From CAG-390 sp045636385 (GTDB lineage Bacteria; Bacillota; Clostridia; Oscillospirales; CAG-272): a DNA stretch of 17,879 nucleotides. Both the position numbers and the translations under genes were made by a program. Below are positions 7,461 to 15,159 of the stretch, piece after piece. How positions within the stretch are numbered: position 1 is the first letter of the stretch; each line of letters opens with the position of its first letter. The notes beneath the pieces are model-generated. The model did not search any database and was not told the origin of the DNA. It saw only the letters and a program-made list of their open reading frames with translations. The DNA lies in NCBI GenBank assembly GCA_045636385.1, contig JAZTXK010000015.1, positions 1 through 17,879 of the forward strand. The letters run 5' to 3'.

Positions 7461-8226
7461 CGCCGAGGGATACAGCGCAATTGCGCACGTTTATGATATA
7501 TTCAACGGGGACATCGATTATGACTCCTGGGCGGATTTTGCCGAGGAATGCTTCGACCGTTTTCTTCCCGAGCGCCCCGAGCTCGTTCTCGATCTCGCTT
7601 GCGGAACGGGAATACTGACCGCGATCCTTGCCGAGCGCGGATACGATATGACGGGCATCGATCTCTCGCCCGAAATGCTTTCGACCGCTCGTAAGAACTG
7701 CCCCGAGGACGTCCTTCTGCTTCTGCAAGACATCACGTCCTTCGAGCTTTACGGCACCGTCGGAGCCGTTCTCTGCTCTCTCGATTCTCTCAACCATCTG
7801 ACGAAAAAAGGACAGCTTGAGAAGTGCTTTTCGCTCGTTCATAATTACCTCGATCCGAACGGTCTTTTCATCTTCGATATGAACACTCCCACGCGATTTG
7901 AGCGCGAATACGGAAAGAATTCCTATCAGCTTGAGGCTGAGACCGAGGATGGATGCGCGGTCTTCTGCAATTGGCAAAACGATTATTCCGAAAAGCGCGG
8001 AATATGCCGTTTTTCGCTCAGCGTTTTCACCGAACAGGAGGCGGGAATCGAGATATATTCCCGTCGCGACGAGGAATGGCAGGAGCGTTGCTACACCCGC
8101 GCCGAGATCGAGGAAAAGCTCAAAAACGCGGGCTTTGAGATCTGCGGTGTTTTCGGAAACACCAGTTTCAAAAGAGTCTCAAAAACCGATTCAAAATTCT
8201 ACTTTGCCGCAAGGGCAATCAAGTAA
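7453..8226 (+). CDS. class I SAM-dependent methyltransferase, substrate unknown
   Basis: The 257-residue product shows the Rossmann methyltransferase pattern. YSAIAHVYDIF near the N-terminus is common in this clostridial group, motif I is LVLDLACGTG (about 44-53), and MTGIDLSPEML follows. The later region has GLFIFDMNTP and a CWNE-like beta segment, as in small-molecule type methyltransferases. I chose the ATG at 7453, inside the murC stop region, because residues before it are not family-like; an eight-base overlap suggests translation coupled to murC. The gene sits between murC and hslO in one transcript, but that does not reveal the substrate. Confidence 0.88.
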   Translation: MNNAEGYSAIAHVYDIFNGDIDYDSWADFAEECFDRFLPERPELVLDLACGTGILTAILAERGYDMTGIDLSPEMLSTARKNCPEDVLLLLQDITSFELYGTVGAVLCSLDSLNHLTKKGQLEKCFSLVHNYLDPNGLFIFDMNTPTRFEREYGKNSYQLEAETEDGCAVFCNWQNDYSEKRGICRFSLSVFTEQEAGIEIYSRRDEEWQERCYTRAEIEEKLKNAGFEICGVFGNTSFKRVSKTDSKFYFAARAIK

Positions 8227-8238
8227 AGGAATATTAAA

Positions 8239-9147
8239 ATGGAAATCAAAAAGTCAAAAGTTCTCCGCGCGCTTTCACGCGACGGCTCTGCGCGAATCAG
8301 CGTCATCGACTCGCGCGATATAGTTAACACAGCTCACGAATACCACAATACAAGCGCAACCGCAACCGCCGCGCTCGGCAGACTTCTCACCGCCGCTTCC
8401 CTTATGGGAATTATGATGGGCGAGGAAAAGGACACCCTGACTCTCACTCTCGCGGGCGACGGACCTGCGGGCAGAATTCTCGCCGTATCCGATTGGCTCG
8501 GATGCGTTCGCGGATATATCACCAACCCCGACGTTGAGCTCCCCCTCAACTCTGTCGGCAAGCTTGACGTTGGCGGAGCAGTCGGCGAGGGACTTCTCAC
8601 CGTAGTCCGCGATAACGGCGACGGCGAGCCCTACAGCGGCTCGATCCCGATCACCACGGGCGAGGTTGCCGAGGATATCGCGCGCTACTATGCCGAAAGC
8701 GAGCAGCTACCCACCCTTTGCGCACTCGGAGTGCTCGTTGACCGCGACCTCACCTGCCTTGCTGCGGGCGGAGTTATGATCCAGCTTCTTCCCTTCGCGG
8801 ACGAGGAGATCATTTCGAAGATCGAAAAGAACGCGCCCGCGCTTTCAAACGTCTCTCGCCTCTTTGAGCAGGGACTTTCGCTCGAAGATATCGCCAATAT
8901 AGCGTTTGATGGCATCGAATACGATATTTTCGACGAAAATGAGGTTGAATACAAATGCACCTGCTCGCGCGAGAGAATGCTCCACGCGGTTGCTTCGCTC
9001 GGCGAAAAGGACGTAAAAAAGCTCCTCGACGAACAGGAAGCCGAGGGCAAGGCACGCGAGCTTGAGGTGACTTGCAGATTCTGCAACGGAGCTTACGTTT
9101 TCGGCGAAGCTGAGCTTGTAGAAGAATGCGAAAAGCTTAACAAATAA
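8239..9147 (+). CDS. hslO: Hsp33 redox-regulated holdase chaperone
   Basis: The 302-residue product is a cytoplasmic chaperone that binds unfolding proteins when zinc-bound cysteines are oxidised. Family features: the N-terminal TATAALGRLLTAASLMG, then GDGPAGRILAVSDWLG and VRGYITNPDVELPLN, and the C-terminal zinc switch with C-x-C (240, 242) and C-x2-C (279, 282). The 36 residues between the Cys pairs are a few more than the roughly 27-32 usual in the family. AAAGGA lies eight bases before the ATG and only 12 bases separate it from the methyltransferase, so it is the last gene of the murC operon. It ends at a strong terminator. Confidence 0.95.
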   Translation: MEIKKSKVLRALSRDGSARISVIDSRDIVNTAHEYHNTSATATAALGRLLTAASLMGIMMGEEKDTLTLTLAGDGPAGRILAVSDWLGCVRGYITNPDVELPLNSVGKLDVGGAVGEGLLTVVRDNGDGEPYSGSIPITTGEVAEDIARYYAESEQLPTLCALGVLVDRDLTCLAAGGVMIQLLPFADEEIISKIEKNAPALSNVSRLFEQGLSLEDIANIAFDGIEYDIFDENEVEYKCTCSRERMLHAVASLGEKDVKKLLDEQEAEGKARELEVTCRFCNGAYVFGEAELVEECEKLNK

Positions 9148-9153
9148 ATATTT

Positions 9154-9196
9154 AAAAGCGGCTGATTCATTAAGCAAAAGTGAATCAGCCGCTTTT
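9154..9196. terminator. bidirectional rho-independent terminator between hslO and nth
   Basis: A perfect 16-base inverted repeat (9154-9169 with 9181-9196) with an 11-base loop ends in TTTT on both strands, followed by further T-rich sequence on each side. It lies between two convergent genes and probably serves both. Confidence 0.9.
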
Positions 9197-9202
9197 AGTA
9201 CA

Positions 9203-9871
9203 TTATTTATTTTTTTGATGCGTGCATATATCCTTCAATGCCTCGGGGCAGGCATCGCATCTCGGGGACTGTGCGCGGCAGATGTCTCTGCCGAAATCAA
9301 CGAGTCGATGACAGGTGTCGGTCTGGTATTCCTTGGGGATCGCATCGGTCAGTATGCGCTCAACCTTGAGAGGATCTTTCAGCTCTTCGGGATAAAATCC
9401 GAGTCTGCCACAGATTCTGATACAGTGCGTATCGGCAACTATGCCGGGAATACCGAAAACGTCGCCGAGGAGGAGATTTGCGATCTTTCTGCCCACGCCG
9501 GGGAATTCGCAGAGCTTATCAACGTCGCGCGGCAATTCTCCGCCGTATTCGTCGAGAAGCTTGATGCAAGCCGCCTTGATCGATGCCGCCTTGGTGCGGT
9601 AAAGACCGCAGGGGCGGACGATATTTTCAATATCTGCAAGCGGGGCATCGGCAAGCGAGGGGAGCGTCGGATATTTTTCAAAAAGGTCTTTGCAAACTAT
9701 ATTGACACGCGCGTCGGTGCATTGGGCGGAAAGTCTGCCCATGACCATCAGCTTCCATGCTTCTCCACCGCCCCAATCGAGGGAGCAAGCGGAATCGGGA
9801 TAGAGCTTTTCAAGCTCGGAGGCAACAAGCGCTCCGCGCGCGGTATCGGGTTTCTTTGTTTCTTTTTTCAT
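9203..9871 (-). CDS. nth: endonuclease III, DNA glycosylase/AP lyase
   Basis: The 222-residue product removes oxidised pyrimidines from DNA and cleaves the abasic site. Seen in order: LSAQCTDARVN (47-57), the helix-hairpin-helix FPGVGRKIAN with catalytic Lys129, VADTH with catalytic Asp147, and a C-terminal iron-sulfur loop with Cys198, 205, 208 and 216. The loop spacing is C-x6-C-x2-C-x7-C, where x5 is usual before the last Cys. AAAGGAT precedes the ATG. The gene is a single unit convergent with the murC operon and divergent from the holin-like pair. Confidence 0.93.
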   Translation of the reverse strand: MKKETKKPDTARGALVASELEKLYPDSACSLDWGGGEAWKLMVMGRLSAQCTDARVNIVCKDLFEKYPTLPSLADAPLADIENIVRPCGLYRTKAASIKAACIKLLDEYGGELPRDVDKLCEFPGVGRKIANLLLGDVFGIPGIVADTHCIRICGRLGFYPEELKDPLKVERILTDAIPKEYQTDTCHRLVDFGRDICRAQSPRCDACPEALKDICTHQKNK

Positions 9872-9963
9872 TTTTATCCTTTTGACAGCTTTCTGTCAGT
9901 CACGGGTTTGTGTTTTGATGTATAATAGTGCCAAGTCGGGTACATCTTGAAAGGAAATATTAA

Positions 9964-10209
9964 ATGACTTGGGAAATTTTGACGGGTCTTATGACCCTTT
10001 GCGGCTCGCTTATAGCAATCTTCAAGATCGTAACAAAGCTCAACCGCACGCTCACATCTCTTGAGGATGCCGTTGATAATCTCAACGAGAGCGTTCACAC
10101 GCAATCCGAAAAGAACCGCGTTTTCTACGAGAAGATCGGTGATCACGAAACGCGCCTCTGCCTGCTTGAGGTCAGTGAGGGCAGAAAGGAGACGGGAAAT
10201 GGGAATTGA
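9964..10209 (+). CDS. XhlA-like small protein, phage lysis-cassette type
   Basis: The 81-residue product has an N-terminal hydrophobic helix (ILTGLMTLCGSLIAIF) followed by a heptad-like, coiled-coil-prone segment (LNRTLTSLEDAVDNLNESV to about residue 70). This layout matches the small proteins found just before holins in clostridial and bacilli phage lysis cassettes (XhlA-like), though similarity at this size is weak evidence. AAAGGAAA precedes the start. It overlaps the holin-like gene by 11 bases. No endolysin or other phage gene is nearby. A perfect TATAAT lies at 9921-9926 upstream, but no good -35 goes with it. Confidence 0.6.
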   Translation: MTWEILTGLMTLCGSLIAIFKIVTKLNRTLTSLEDAVDNLNESVHTQSEKNRVFYEKIGDHETRLCLLEVSEGRKETGNGN

Positions 10210-10411
10210 TTGGAAGCGTAAGCTCTCCTCGCGCAAATTCTGGGCGGCACTCGCGAGCTTAGTCGGTGCAGTCGCGGTATTTTGCGGCGCGGGAGAATCG
10301 GTGATAACCGAGGTTACCGCAATAATCTCCGCCGCGGGCGTACTTATCGCCTACATTCTCGGAGAAGCGATCGTCGACAGCTCATCCGCTGACGGCAAAG
10401 ACGTGGAATGA
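10199..10411 (+). CDS. holin-like small membrane protein
   Basis: The 70-residue product begins MGIDWKRKLSSRKFW and has two hydrophobic helices (about residues 15-33 and 41-60) with a short polar turn and a charged tail. The IDWKRKLxSRKFWxAL opening and IAYILGEAIVD are typical of phage holin-type proteins of Clostridia. The start is the ATG overlapping the previous gene by 11 bases, with AAAGGAG seven bases before it. With the preceding coiled-coil protein it forms a two-gene unit closed by a terminator. It may be a prophage remnant or a kept host gene. Confidence 0.68.
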   Translation: MGIDWKRKLSSRKFWAALASLVGAVAVFCGAGESVITEVTAIISAAGVLIAYILGEAIVDSSSADGKDVE

Positions 10412-10421
10412 CTCTAAAGCT

Positions 10422-10456
10422 TCGGCTGTTGCGAAAGCAACAGCCGAGCATTTTTA
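10422..10456 (+). terminator. rho-independent terminator after the holin-like pair
   Basis: An 11-base perfect stem (10422-10432 with 10437-10447) with a GAAA tetraloop is followed by GCATTTTTATTTA. It lies between the plus-strand holin gene and the convergent stop of the binding-protein operon. On minus the following run is T-poor, so it may serve that strand only weakly. Confidence 0.88.
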
Positions 10457-10457
10457 T

Positions 10458-11939
10458 TTAAGGAAGCTTCTGGAATGCTTCGATAGACTTTTCGATCGCC
10501 TTCTTGGTCATAGGCGAATTACCTTTGATAATGGTGGTGATCGAAGTACCTGCGGAGATAGCGTCCTGAACGGTAGTCTTAAAGCCGCCCCAGGAGAGGA
10601 TCTCTGCGTAGTCGGAGGATACGCTCGTGGTGATGATATCGAGCATTGCCGCACTTTCAGCGTCATCAACGTATCTGCCCTTAAGGCATACGTCGTAGTA
10701 CGCGGGAACTACGGTCTCAACAGACTCGATCGCCATCGCCTCTACCATAAAGGAAGCGAAATCAAGCTCGTTATCCTTGGTAGTGGTCGGGAAGCAGATA
10801 ACGGTGTTACAGTAACCTGTGGTGTACTGATGGTAGTTTTCCTGATCTGCGGTGTATTTGGGCATCGGGATGATACCGAAGTTGAGGTCGTAATTCAGAC
10901 GGAGAGTTTCCGCGTGATTAAGAACCTCTGCCCAGAAGAGAGAGTTTCCGTTGCCGAAAAGGTCTCTGATATCCTGGTCAGCGCCGAGATATACGCCGTC
11001 ATTGCCCGCAATCTTCTCGGTGAGGTAGTTTACAACGTCGATAAAGCGGGGGTTATCGGTAACTGCAAGGTAAGGAAGATCGTCTGCGTCCTTCTGAACG
11101 AGCATTTCGCCGGACGCCATGGTCATCATAAAGCCGAATGTAACCTGCGCGGATACGCCGTAAACGTCGTTGAGGGTAGCAACGCCGTCGCCGTCGTCTC
11201 TCTTTGCGACCTCAACGTACTCGAAGAACTTCTCGTAAACCCACTCGTTTCTGTCAACGAGGTTGTAGATGGTCTCGAGCTGGAGTTCCTCGATCATATC
11301 CTTATTAAAGAACATGGTACGGATTGCGCGGTCGTCAGTGGTGGTGATCGCGCCGGTCGCTATGTACTGTCTGCCGCCGATGGTCCAGGCATCGTTCGAG
11401 GACTGTGTCCACCACTGACCATCAAGATTGATGTTCTCCATCTCGGTGAGATCAAGCAGATAACCAGACTGGGATGCAAACGCCGCGTCGGCAAGTCCCA
11501 TATAGAGCACCTGATAGGAGGTATCGCCCGAAGCGATGCGGTTGCCTACCTGATCGCGGAAGGTGATGTTTCCGCTCTCCTGCTCCTCGATGGTGATGCC
11601 GTATTTTTCGGAAATAGTGGAATTTCTCTTGTAGATAGCGTCGTTGAGAACGGTACCGTTGATGTCTTCTGCCGAAATGTCACTTCCCCAAGGGCCGTTA
11701 TAGATACGGCTGAAGAAGGTGAGCGTTTCGCCCGTGTAATCACGGAGACCGAGAATATTCTCTGCATTGATAGCAGTTGTCTCGGGTTCGGTAGCGCCTA
11801 CGGTATCTGCGCCCGCCTCGGTCTGAGCAGGAGCGGTAGTTTCATCCCCTGCGGAACCTGTATCAGCGCAGGCAACGGCGGAAATGATCATTAAAATAAG
11901 AAGAAACAACGAAGTCAGACGGGTTAATGTTTTTTTCAT
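10458..11939 (-). CDS. lipoprotein extracellular solute-binding protein, paralogue 1 (last of three)
   Basis: The 493-residue product is exported and lipid-anchored: a basic N-terminus, a hydrophobic stretch and a lipobox ending SAVAC (Cys24), then a Thr/Ala/Glu-rich linker. The mature part has the family-1-like solute-binding-protein signatures RTMFFNKDMIEE, IYNLVDRNEWVYEKFFEY and NFGIIPMPKY. Such proteins deliver a sugar or other solute to an ABC importer, but no permease or ATPase gene is in the window and the ligand cannot be told. It shares the order and motifs of the two upstream paralogues at clearly lower identity (by eye roughly 55-60 percent). The ATG follows GGAG in GGAGATTAGGTT, the same leader as paralogue 2. 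It starts 30 bases after that gene. Confidence 0.87.
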   Translation of the reverse strand: MKKTLTRLTSLFLLILMIISAVACADTGSAGDETTAPAQTEAGADTVGATEPETTAINAENILGLRDYTGETLTFFSRIYNGPWGSDISAEDINGTVLNDAIYKRNSTISEKYGITIEEQESGNITFRDQVGNRIASGDTSYQVLYMGLADAAFASQSGYLLDLTEMENINLDGQWWTQSSNDAWTIGGRQYIATGAITTTDDRAIRTMFFNKDMIEELQLETIYNLVDRNEWVYEKFFEYVEVAKRDDGDGVATLNDVYGVSAQVTFGFMMTMASGEMLVQKDADDLPYLAVTDNPRFIDVVNYLTEKIAGNDGVYLGADQDIRDLFGNGNSLFWAEVLNHAETLRLNYDLNFGIIPMPKYTADQENYHQYTTGYCNTVICFPTTTKDNELDFASFMVEAMAIESVETVVPAYYDVCLKGRYVDDAESAAMLDIITTSVSSDYAEILSWGGFKTTVQDAISAGTSITTIIKGNSPMTKKAIEKSIEAFQKLP

Positions 11940-11969
11940 AACCTAATCTCCTTAATTTTCAGGTTTTTA

Positions 11970-13448
11970 TTATTTCAGCTTTCGGAAATCTTCGAGAGCT
12001 TTATTCATAAGCTTTTCAGCTGCAACTGCGTTCTTCTTAAGAATACTTGCGATGGGAGAACCCGCGGTAATCGCGCTCTGAACGGTCGAATGGAAGCCGC
12101 CCCAACCGAAGATCTCTGCAAAATCGGTTGCAACGTAGTTAGTAACGATATCAAGCATATAAGCGGATTCCGCATCGTCTACGTATCTGCCCTTAAGACA
12201 AACGTCGTAGTAAGCGGGCTTTACTGTCGTGATGGATTCGATAGCCATAGCTTCAACGAGGAAGGTGGACATATCGAGAGTATCGCCTTTTGCAGTATGG
12301 GGGAAGCAGATAACGGTGGTATTTCTGCCGGTGGAGTACTGATAGTAGTTCTCCTGCTCGGAATTATACTTGGGCATAGGTATGATACCGAAGTTGACTT
12401 CATATCCGGCACGCATAGTCTGAGCCTCGGCAAGAACCTCCGCATAGAAGAGAGACTGCTTGTTGCCGAAGAGTTCACGAACGGTCGTGCCCTCGCCCTG
12501 ATAGAGCGCGGTATTACCCGAAATCTTTTCGGTAAGGTAGGATACAACGTCAATGAAGCGGGTAGCGTTTTCGGTAGCGGCAATGATGGGATAATCTTCG
12601 GCATCCTTGCCTACGAGCATTTCGCCCGAGCCCATAGTCATTACAAAGCCGAAGCCTTGTGCGCAAGCACCGAAGGTGTCGGTGAGTCCGACCTGTCCGT
12701 CGCCGTCATCCTTCTTTGCGATCTCGCAGTACTCGAAGAATTTCTCGTAAACCCACTCGTTATCGTCAACGAGCTCATAGATGGTCTTGAGCTTATGCTC
12801 CGCGATCATATCCTTGTTGAAGAACATAGTACGGATTGCCTGGTCATCGATTGTAGTAATAACGCCGGTTGCGAAATACTGCGCGCCGCCGATGGACCAA
12901 GCCTTATTAAGCGACTGTGTCCACCACTCACCCTCAAGGTTGATATTATCAAGCTGAGTCATATCGAGGAGGTATCCGCGCTGTGCCGCGGTTGCGGCAT
13001 CCGAAAGACCGAGGTAAGCGGCTCCGACGTCGCTGTCGCCCGAGGAGATGACGTTTACGAAATCGTTAAGGCAGTCGCGCTGGCCGCTTTCGATCTGCTC
13101 GAAGTTGCAATTATAAAGCGCGGAGAGATTTGCGTTTCTTCTGTAGATCGCGTTGTTAACGATCGTTCCGTCCTCTTCCTTTACGATGAGGTCGCTCGAC
13201 CACGCACCGTTGTACTTACGGGAATAGAACAAAAGTGTCTCGCCGCCGAAATCCTCGGGACCGAGAATGTTCTCGGCATTGATCTCGGTGGTTTCGGGTT
13301 CTGTAGCGGCAGCGGTATCGGCAATCGCCGCGGTCTGCGTAGGAGCGGTGGTCTCCTCGCCCGCTCCGGAATCGGCACAGGCAACTGCGGATGCAAGCAT
13401 CACAACTAAAAGGAATAAAGAGGTCAAACGGGTCAATGCTTTTTTCAT
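11970..13448 (-). CDS. lipoprotein extracellular solute-binding protein, paralogue 2 (middle)
   Basis: The 492-residue product has the same design as its neighbours: signal peptide and lipobox SAVAC (Cys24), an acidic Thr/Ala linker, then the conserved block beginning NAENILG. The mature body closely matches paralogue 3 (by eye about nine residues in ten over 180), including WWTQSLNKAWSIGGAQYF and SGEMLVGKDA. Its signal peptide (MKKALTRLTSLFLL) and its ribosome site GGAGATTAGGTT instead match paralogue 1. The gap after paralogue 3 is 27 bases, so all three are likely one transcript. Ligand unknown; no transporter partner visible. Confidence 0.87.
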   Translation of the reverse strand: MKKALTRLTSLFLLVVMLASAVACADSGAGEETTAPTQTAAIADTAAATEPETTEINAENILGPEDFGGETLLFYSRKYNGAWSSDLIVKEEDGTIVNNAIYRRNANLSALYNCNFEQIESGQRDCLNDFVNVISSGDSDVGAAYLGLSDAATAAQRGYLLDMTQLDNINLEGEWWTQSLNKAWSIGGAQYFATGVITTIDDQAIRTMFFNKDMIAEHKLKTIYELVDDNEWVYEKFFEYCEIAKKDDGDGQVGLTDTFGACAQGFGFVMTMGSGEMLVGKDAEDYPIIAATENATRFIDVVSYLTEKISGNTALYQGEGTTVRELFGNKQSLFYAEVLAEAQTMRAGYEVNFGIIPMPKYNSEQENYYQYSTGRNTTVICFPHTAKGDTLDMSTFLVEAMAIESITTVKPAYYDVCLKGRYVDDAESAYMLDIVTNYVATDFAEIFGWGGFHSTVQSAITAGSPIASILKKNAVAAEKLMNKALEDFRKLK

Positions 13449-13475
13449 AACCTAATCTCCTAATTCTTAAGTTTA

Positions 13476-14957
13476 TCAGTTCAGCTTCTGGAAATCTTCA
13501 ATAGCCTTCTTCATAAGCTTTTCAGCGGCAACTGCGTTCTTCTTGAGAATACTTGCAATGGGAGAGCCCGAGGTGATCGCGCTCTGAACGGTGGAATGGA
13601 AGCCGCCCCAAGCAAAGATCTCTGCGAAGTCGGTGGCAACGCTGGTGGTAACGATATCAAGCATATAAACGGATTCCGCATCGTCTGCGTATCTGCCCTT
13701 AAGACAAATGTCATAGTACGCGGGCTTTACGGTATTGACGGACTCTACAGCCATCGCCTCAACGAGGAAGGTGGACATTTCAAGCAGGTCGCCGGTTGCG
13801 GTGTGCGGGAAGCCGACAACGGTGGTGTTTCTACCGGTGGAGTACTGATAGTAGTTCTCCTGCTCGGAATTGTACTTGGGCATCGGAATGATACCGAAGT
13901 TGATCTCATAGTTGGTACGCATAGTCTGCGCGTGCATAAGTACCTCTGCGTAGAAGAGGGACTGATTGTTACCGAAGAGGTCACGGATGACCTGATCGTC
14001 GCCCTGATAGATCGCGGTATTGCCGGAGATCTTTTCGGTAAGGTAGGTTACTACGTCAATAAAACGAGTAGCATTTTCGGTAGCGGCGATAACGGGATAA
14101 TCGTCGGCATCCTTGCCTACGAGCATTTCGCCCGAGCTCATGGTCAGCATAAAGCCGAGAGTTGTCTGCGCGCAAGCACCGAAGGTATCGGTGAGAGATA
14201 CCTGTCCGTCGCCGTCATCCTTCTTTGCGATCTCGGAATACTCGAAGAATTTCTCATATACCCACTCGTTGTCGTCAACGAGCTCGTAAATGGTCTTAAG
14301 GTTGTGCTCTGCGATGATGTCCTTGTTGAAGAACATGGTACGGATCGCCTGGTCATCAACCGTGGTGATCGCGCCGGTTGCAAAGTACTGCGCGCCGCCG
14401 ATGGACCAAGCCTTGTTAAGCGACTGTGTCCACCACTCGCCCTCAAGGTTAATGTTCTCAAGCTGAGTCATATCGAGAAGGTAGCCGCGCTGTGCCGCGG
14501 TTGCTGCATCCGAAAGACCGAGATAAGTCGCTCCAATGTTGCTGTCGCCCGAGGAGATGACCTTTACAAAATCGTCAAGGCAGTCGCGCTTGCCGCTTTC
14601 GATCTGCTCGAAGTTAACGGAATAGAGCGCGGAAAGCTTCGCGTTTCTCTTGTAGATAGCGTTGTTAACGACAGTGCCGTCCTCTTCCTTAACGATAAGG
14701 TCACTCGACCAAGCACCGTTATACTTACGGGAGTAGAAGGTGAGCGTTTCGCCGCCAAAATCGTTGGGACCGAGAATGTTTTCGGCATTCACCTCAGTGG
14801 TTTCGGGCACGGAAGCCTCGGTTTCATCTCCGCCAACAATAGCGGAAGCGGTGGTTTCATCGGTAATGTCGGTATTCGTATCCGCGCAGGCAACGGCGCT
14901 GAGAAGCATCGTCATCAACAGCACAAAAGACATAACGCGGATCATTTTGGTTCTCAT
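13476..14957 (-). CDS. lipoprotein extracellular solute-binding protein, paralogue 3 (promoter-proximal)
   Basis: The 493-residue product starts at the ATG giving MRTKMIRVMSF; the frame opens five codons earlier, but those codons are the GGAGGAAATC ribosome site itself. The signal peptide ends in LSAVAC (Cys24), followed by an acidic Thr-rich linker and the solute-binding body with RTMFFNKDIIAEH, IYELVDDNEWVYEKFFEY and NFGIIPMPKY. It is the first gene after a strong promoter, so probably the best expressed of the three. As for the other two, the ligand cannot be predicted and no ABC permease or ATPase is present nearby. Confidence 0.88.
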   Translation of the reverse strand: MRTKMIRVMSFVLLMTMLLSAVACADTNTDITDETTASAIVGGDETEASVPETTEVNAENILGPNDFGGETLTFYSRKYNGAWSSDLIVKEEDGTVVNNAIYKRNAKLSALYSVNFEQIESGKRDCLDDFVKVISSGDSNIGATYLGLSDAATAAQRGYLLDMTQLENINLEGEWWTQSLNKAWSIGGAQYFATGAITTVDDQAIRTMFFNKDIIAEHNLKTIYELVDDNEWVYEKFFEYSEIAKKDDGDGQVSLTDTFGACAQTTLGFMLTMSSGEMLVGKDADDYPVIAATENATRFIDVVTYLTEKISGNTAIYQGDDQVIRDLFGNNQSLFYAEVLMHAQTMRTNYEINFGIIPMPKYNSEQENYYQYSTGRNTTVVGFPHTATGDLLEMSTFLVEAMAVESVNTVKPAYYDICLKGRYADDAESVYMLDIVTTSVATDFAEIFAWGGFHSTVQSAITSGSPIASILKKNAVAAEKLMKKAIEDFQKLN

Positions 14958-14990
14958 AGTGATTTCCTCCATAATTCAATAGATAGATTA

Positions 14991-15019
14991 ATTTTATCAC
15001 AGTTTGCTTCAAAAGTCAA
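14991..15019 (-). promoter_or_regulatory. sigma-A-type promoter of the solute-binding-protein operon
   Basis: On minus, TTGACT (15019-15014), a 17-base spacer and TAAAAT (14996-14991). It lies about 35 bases upstream of the paralogue 3 start. No other good promoter was seen before paralogues 1 and 2. Confidence 0.8.
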
Positions 15020-15029
15020 GATATATCTT
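15018..15029. promoter_or_regulatory. 12-base palindrome overlapping the -35 element (possible operator)
   Basis: AAGATATATCTT is a perfect palindrome that overlaps the last two bases of the minus-strand TTGACT. Its place, at the edge of the -35 between two divergent promoters, would suit an operator. The AT-rich composition makes a chance palindrome quite possible. Confidence 0.35.
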
Positions 15030-15079
15030 AAAATAATAAAATTATAGTAGTTTACCGCAAGGAAAAATTGCAAAAGGGA

Positions 15080-15108
15080 TTTACAATCGACAAAATTTAT
15101 GATATAAT
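15080..15108 (+). promoter_or_regulatory. sigma-A-type promoter of the pduL operon
   Basis: TTTACA (15080-15085), a 17-base spacer and a perfect TATAAT (15103-15108), about 50 bases before the pduL start. No later promoter was seen before the following three genes, which fits one transcript. Confidence 0.82.
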
Positions 15109-15159
15109 TAATTGGTATGACTTTACAACCGAAATTACTATGATAGGAGATACATAAAA

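Noticed and set aside
9215..9925. 236-codon plus-strand frame opposite nth
   Set aside because: nth on minus has catalytic residues and iron-sulfur cysteines in place; the plus frame has no recognisable content.
9882..9926. TTGACA at 9882-9887 and TATAAT at 9921-9926 as a promoter for the holin-like pair
   Set aside because: The spacing is 33 bases, far too long, and TTGACA is part of a small inverted repeat (9883-9898). A promoter may exist, but the -35 cannot be named.
10830..15047. Long plus-strand open frames (354, 439 and 483 codons) opposite the three binding-protein genes
   Set aside because: They have no family-like sequence, no convincing ribosome sites, and appear in the same relative frame over each paralogue, as expected when codon bias of the true minus-strand genes removes stops.
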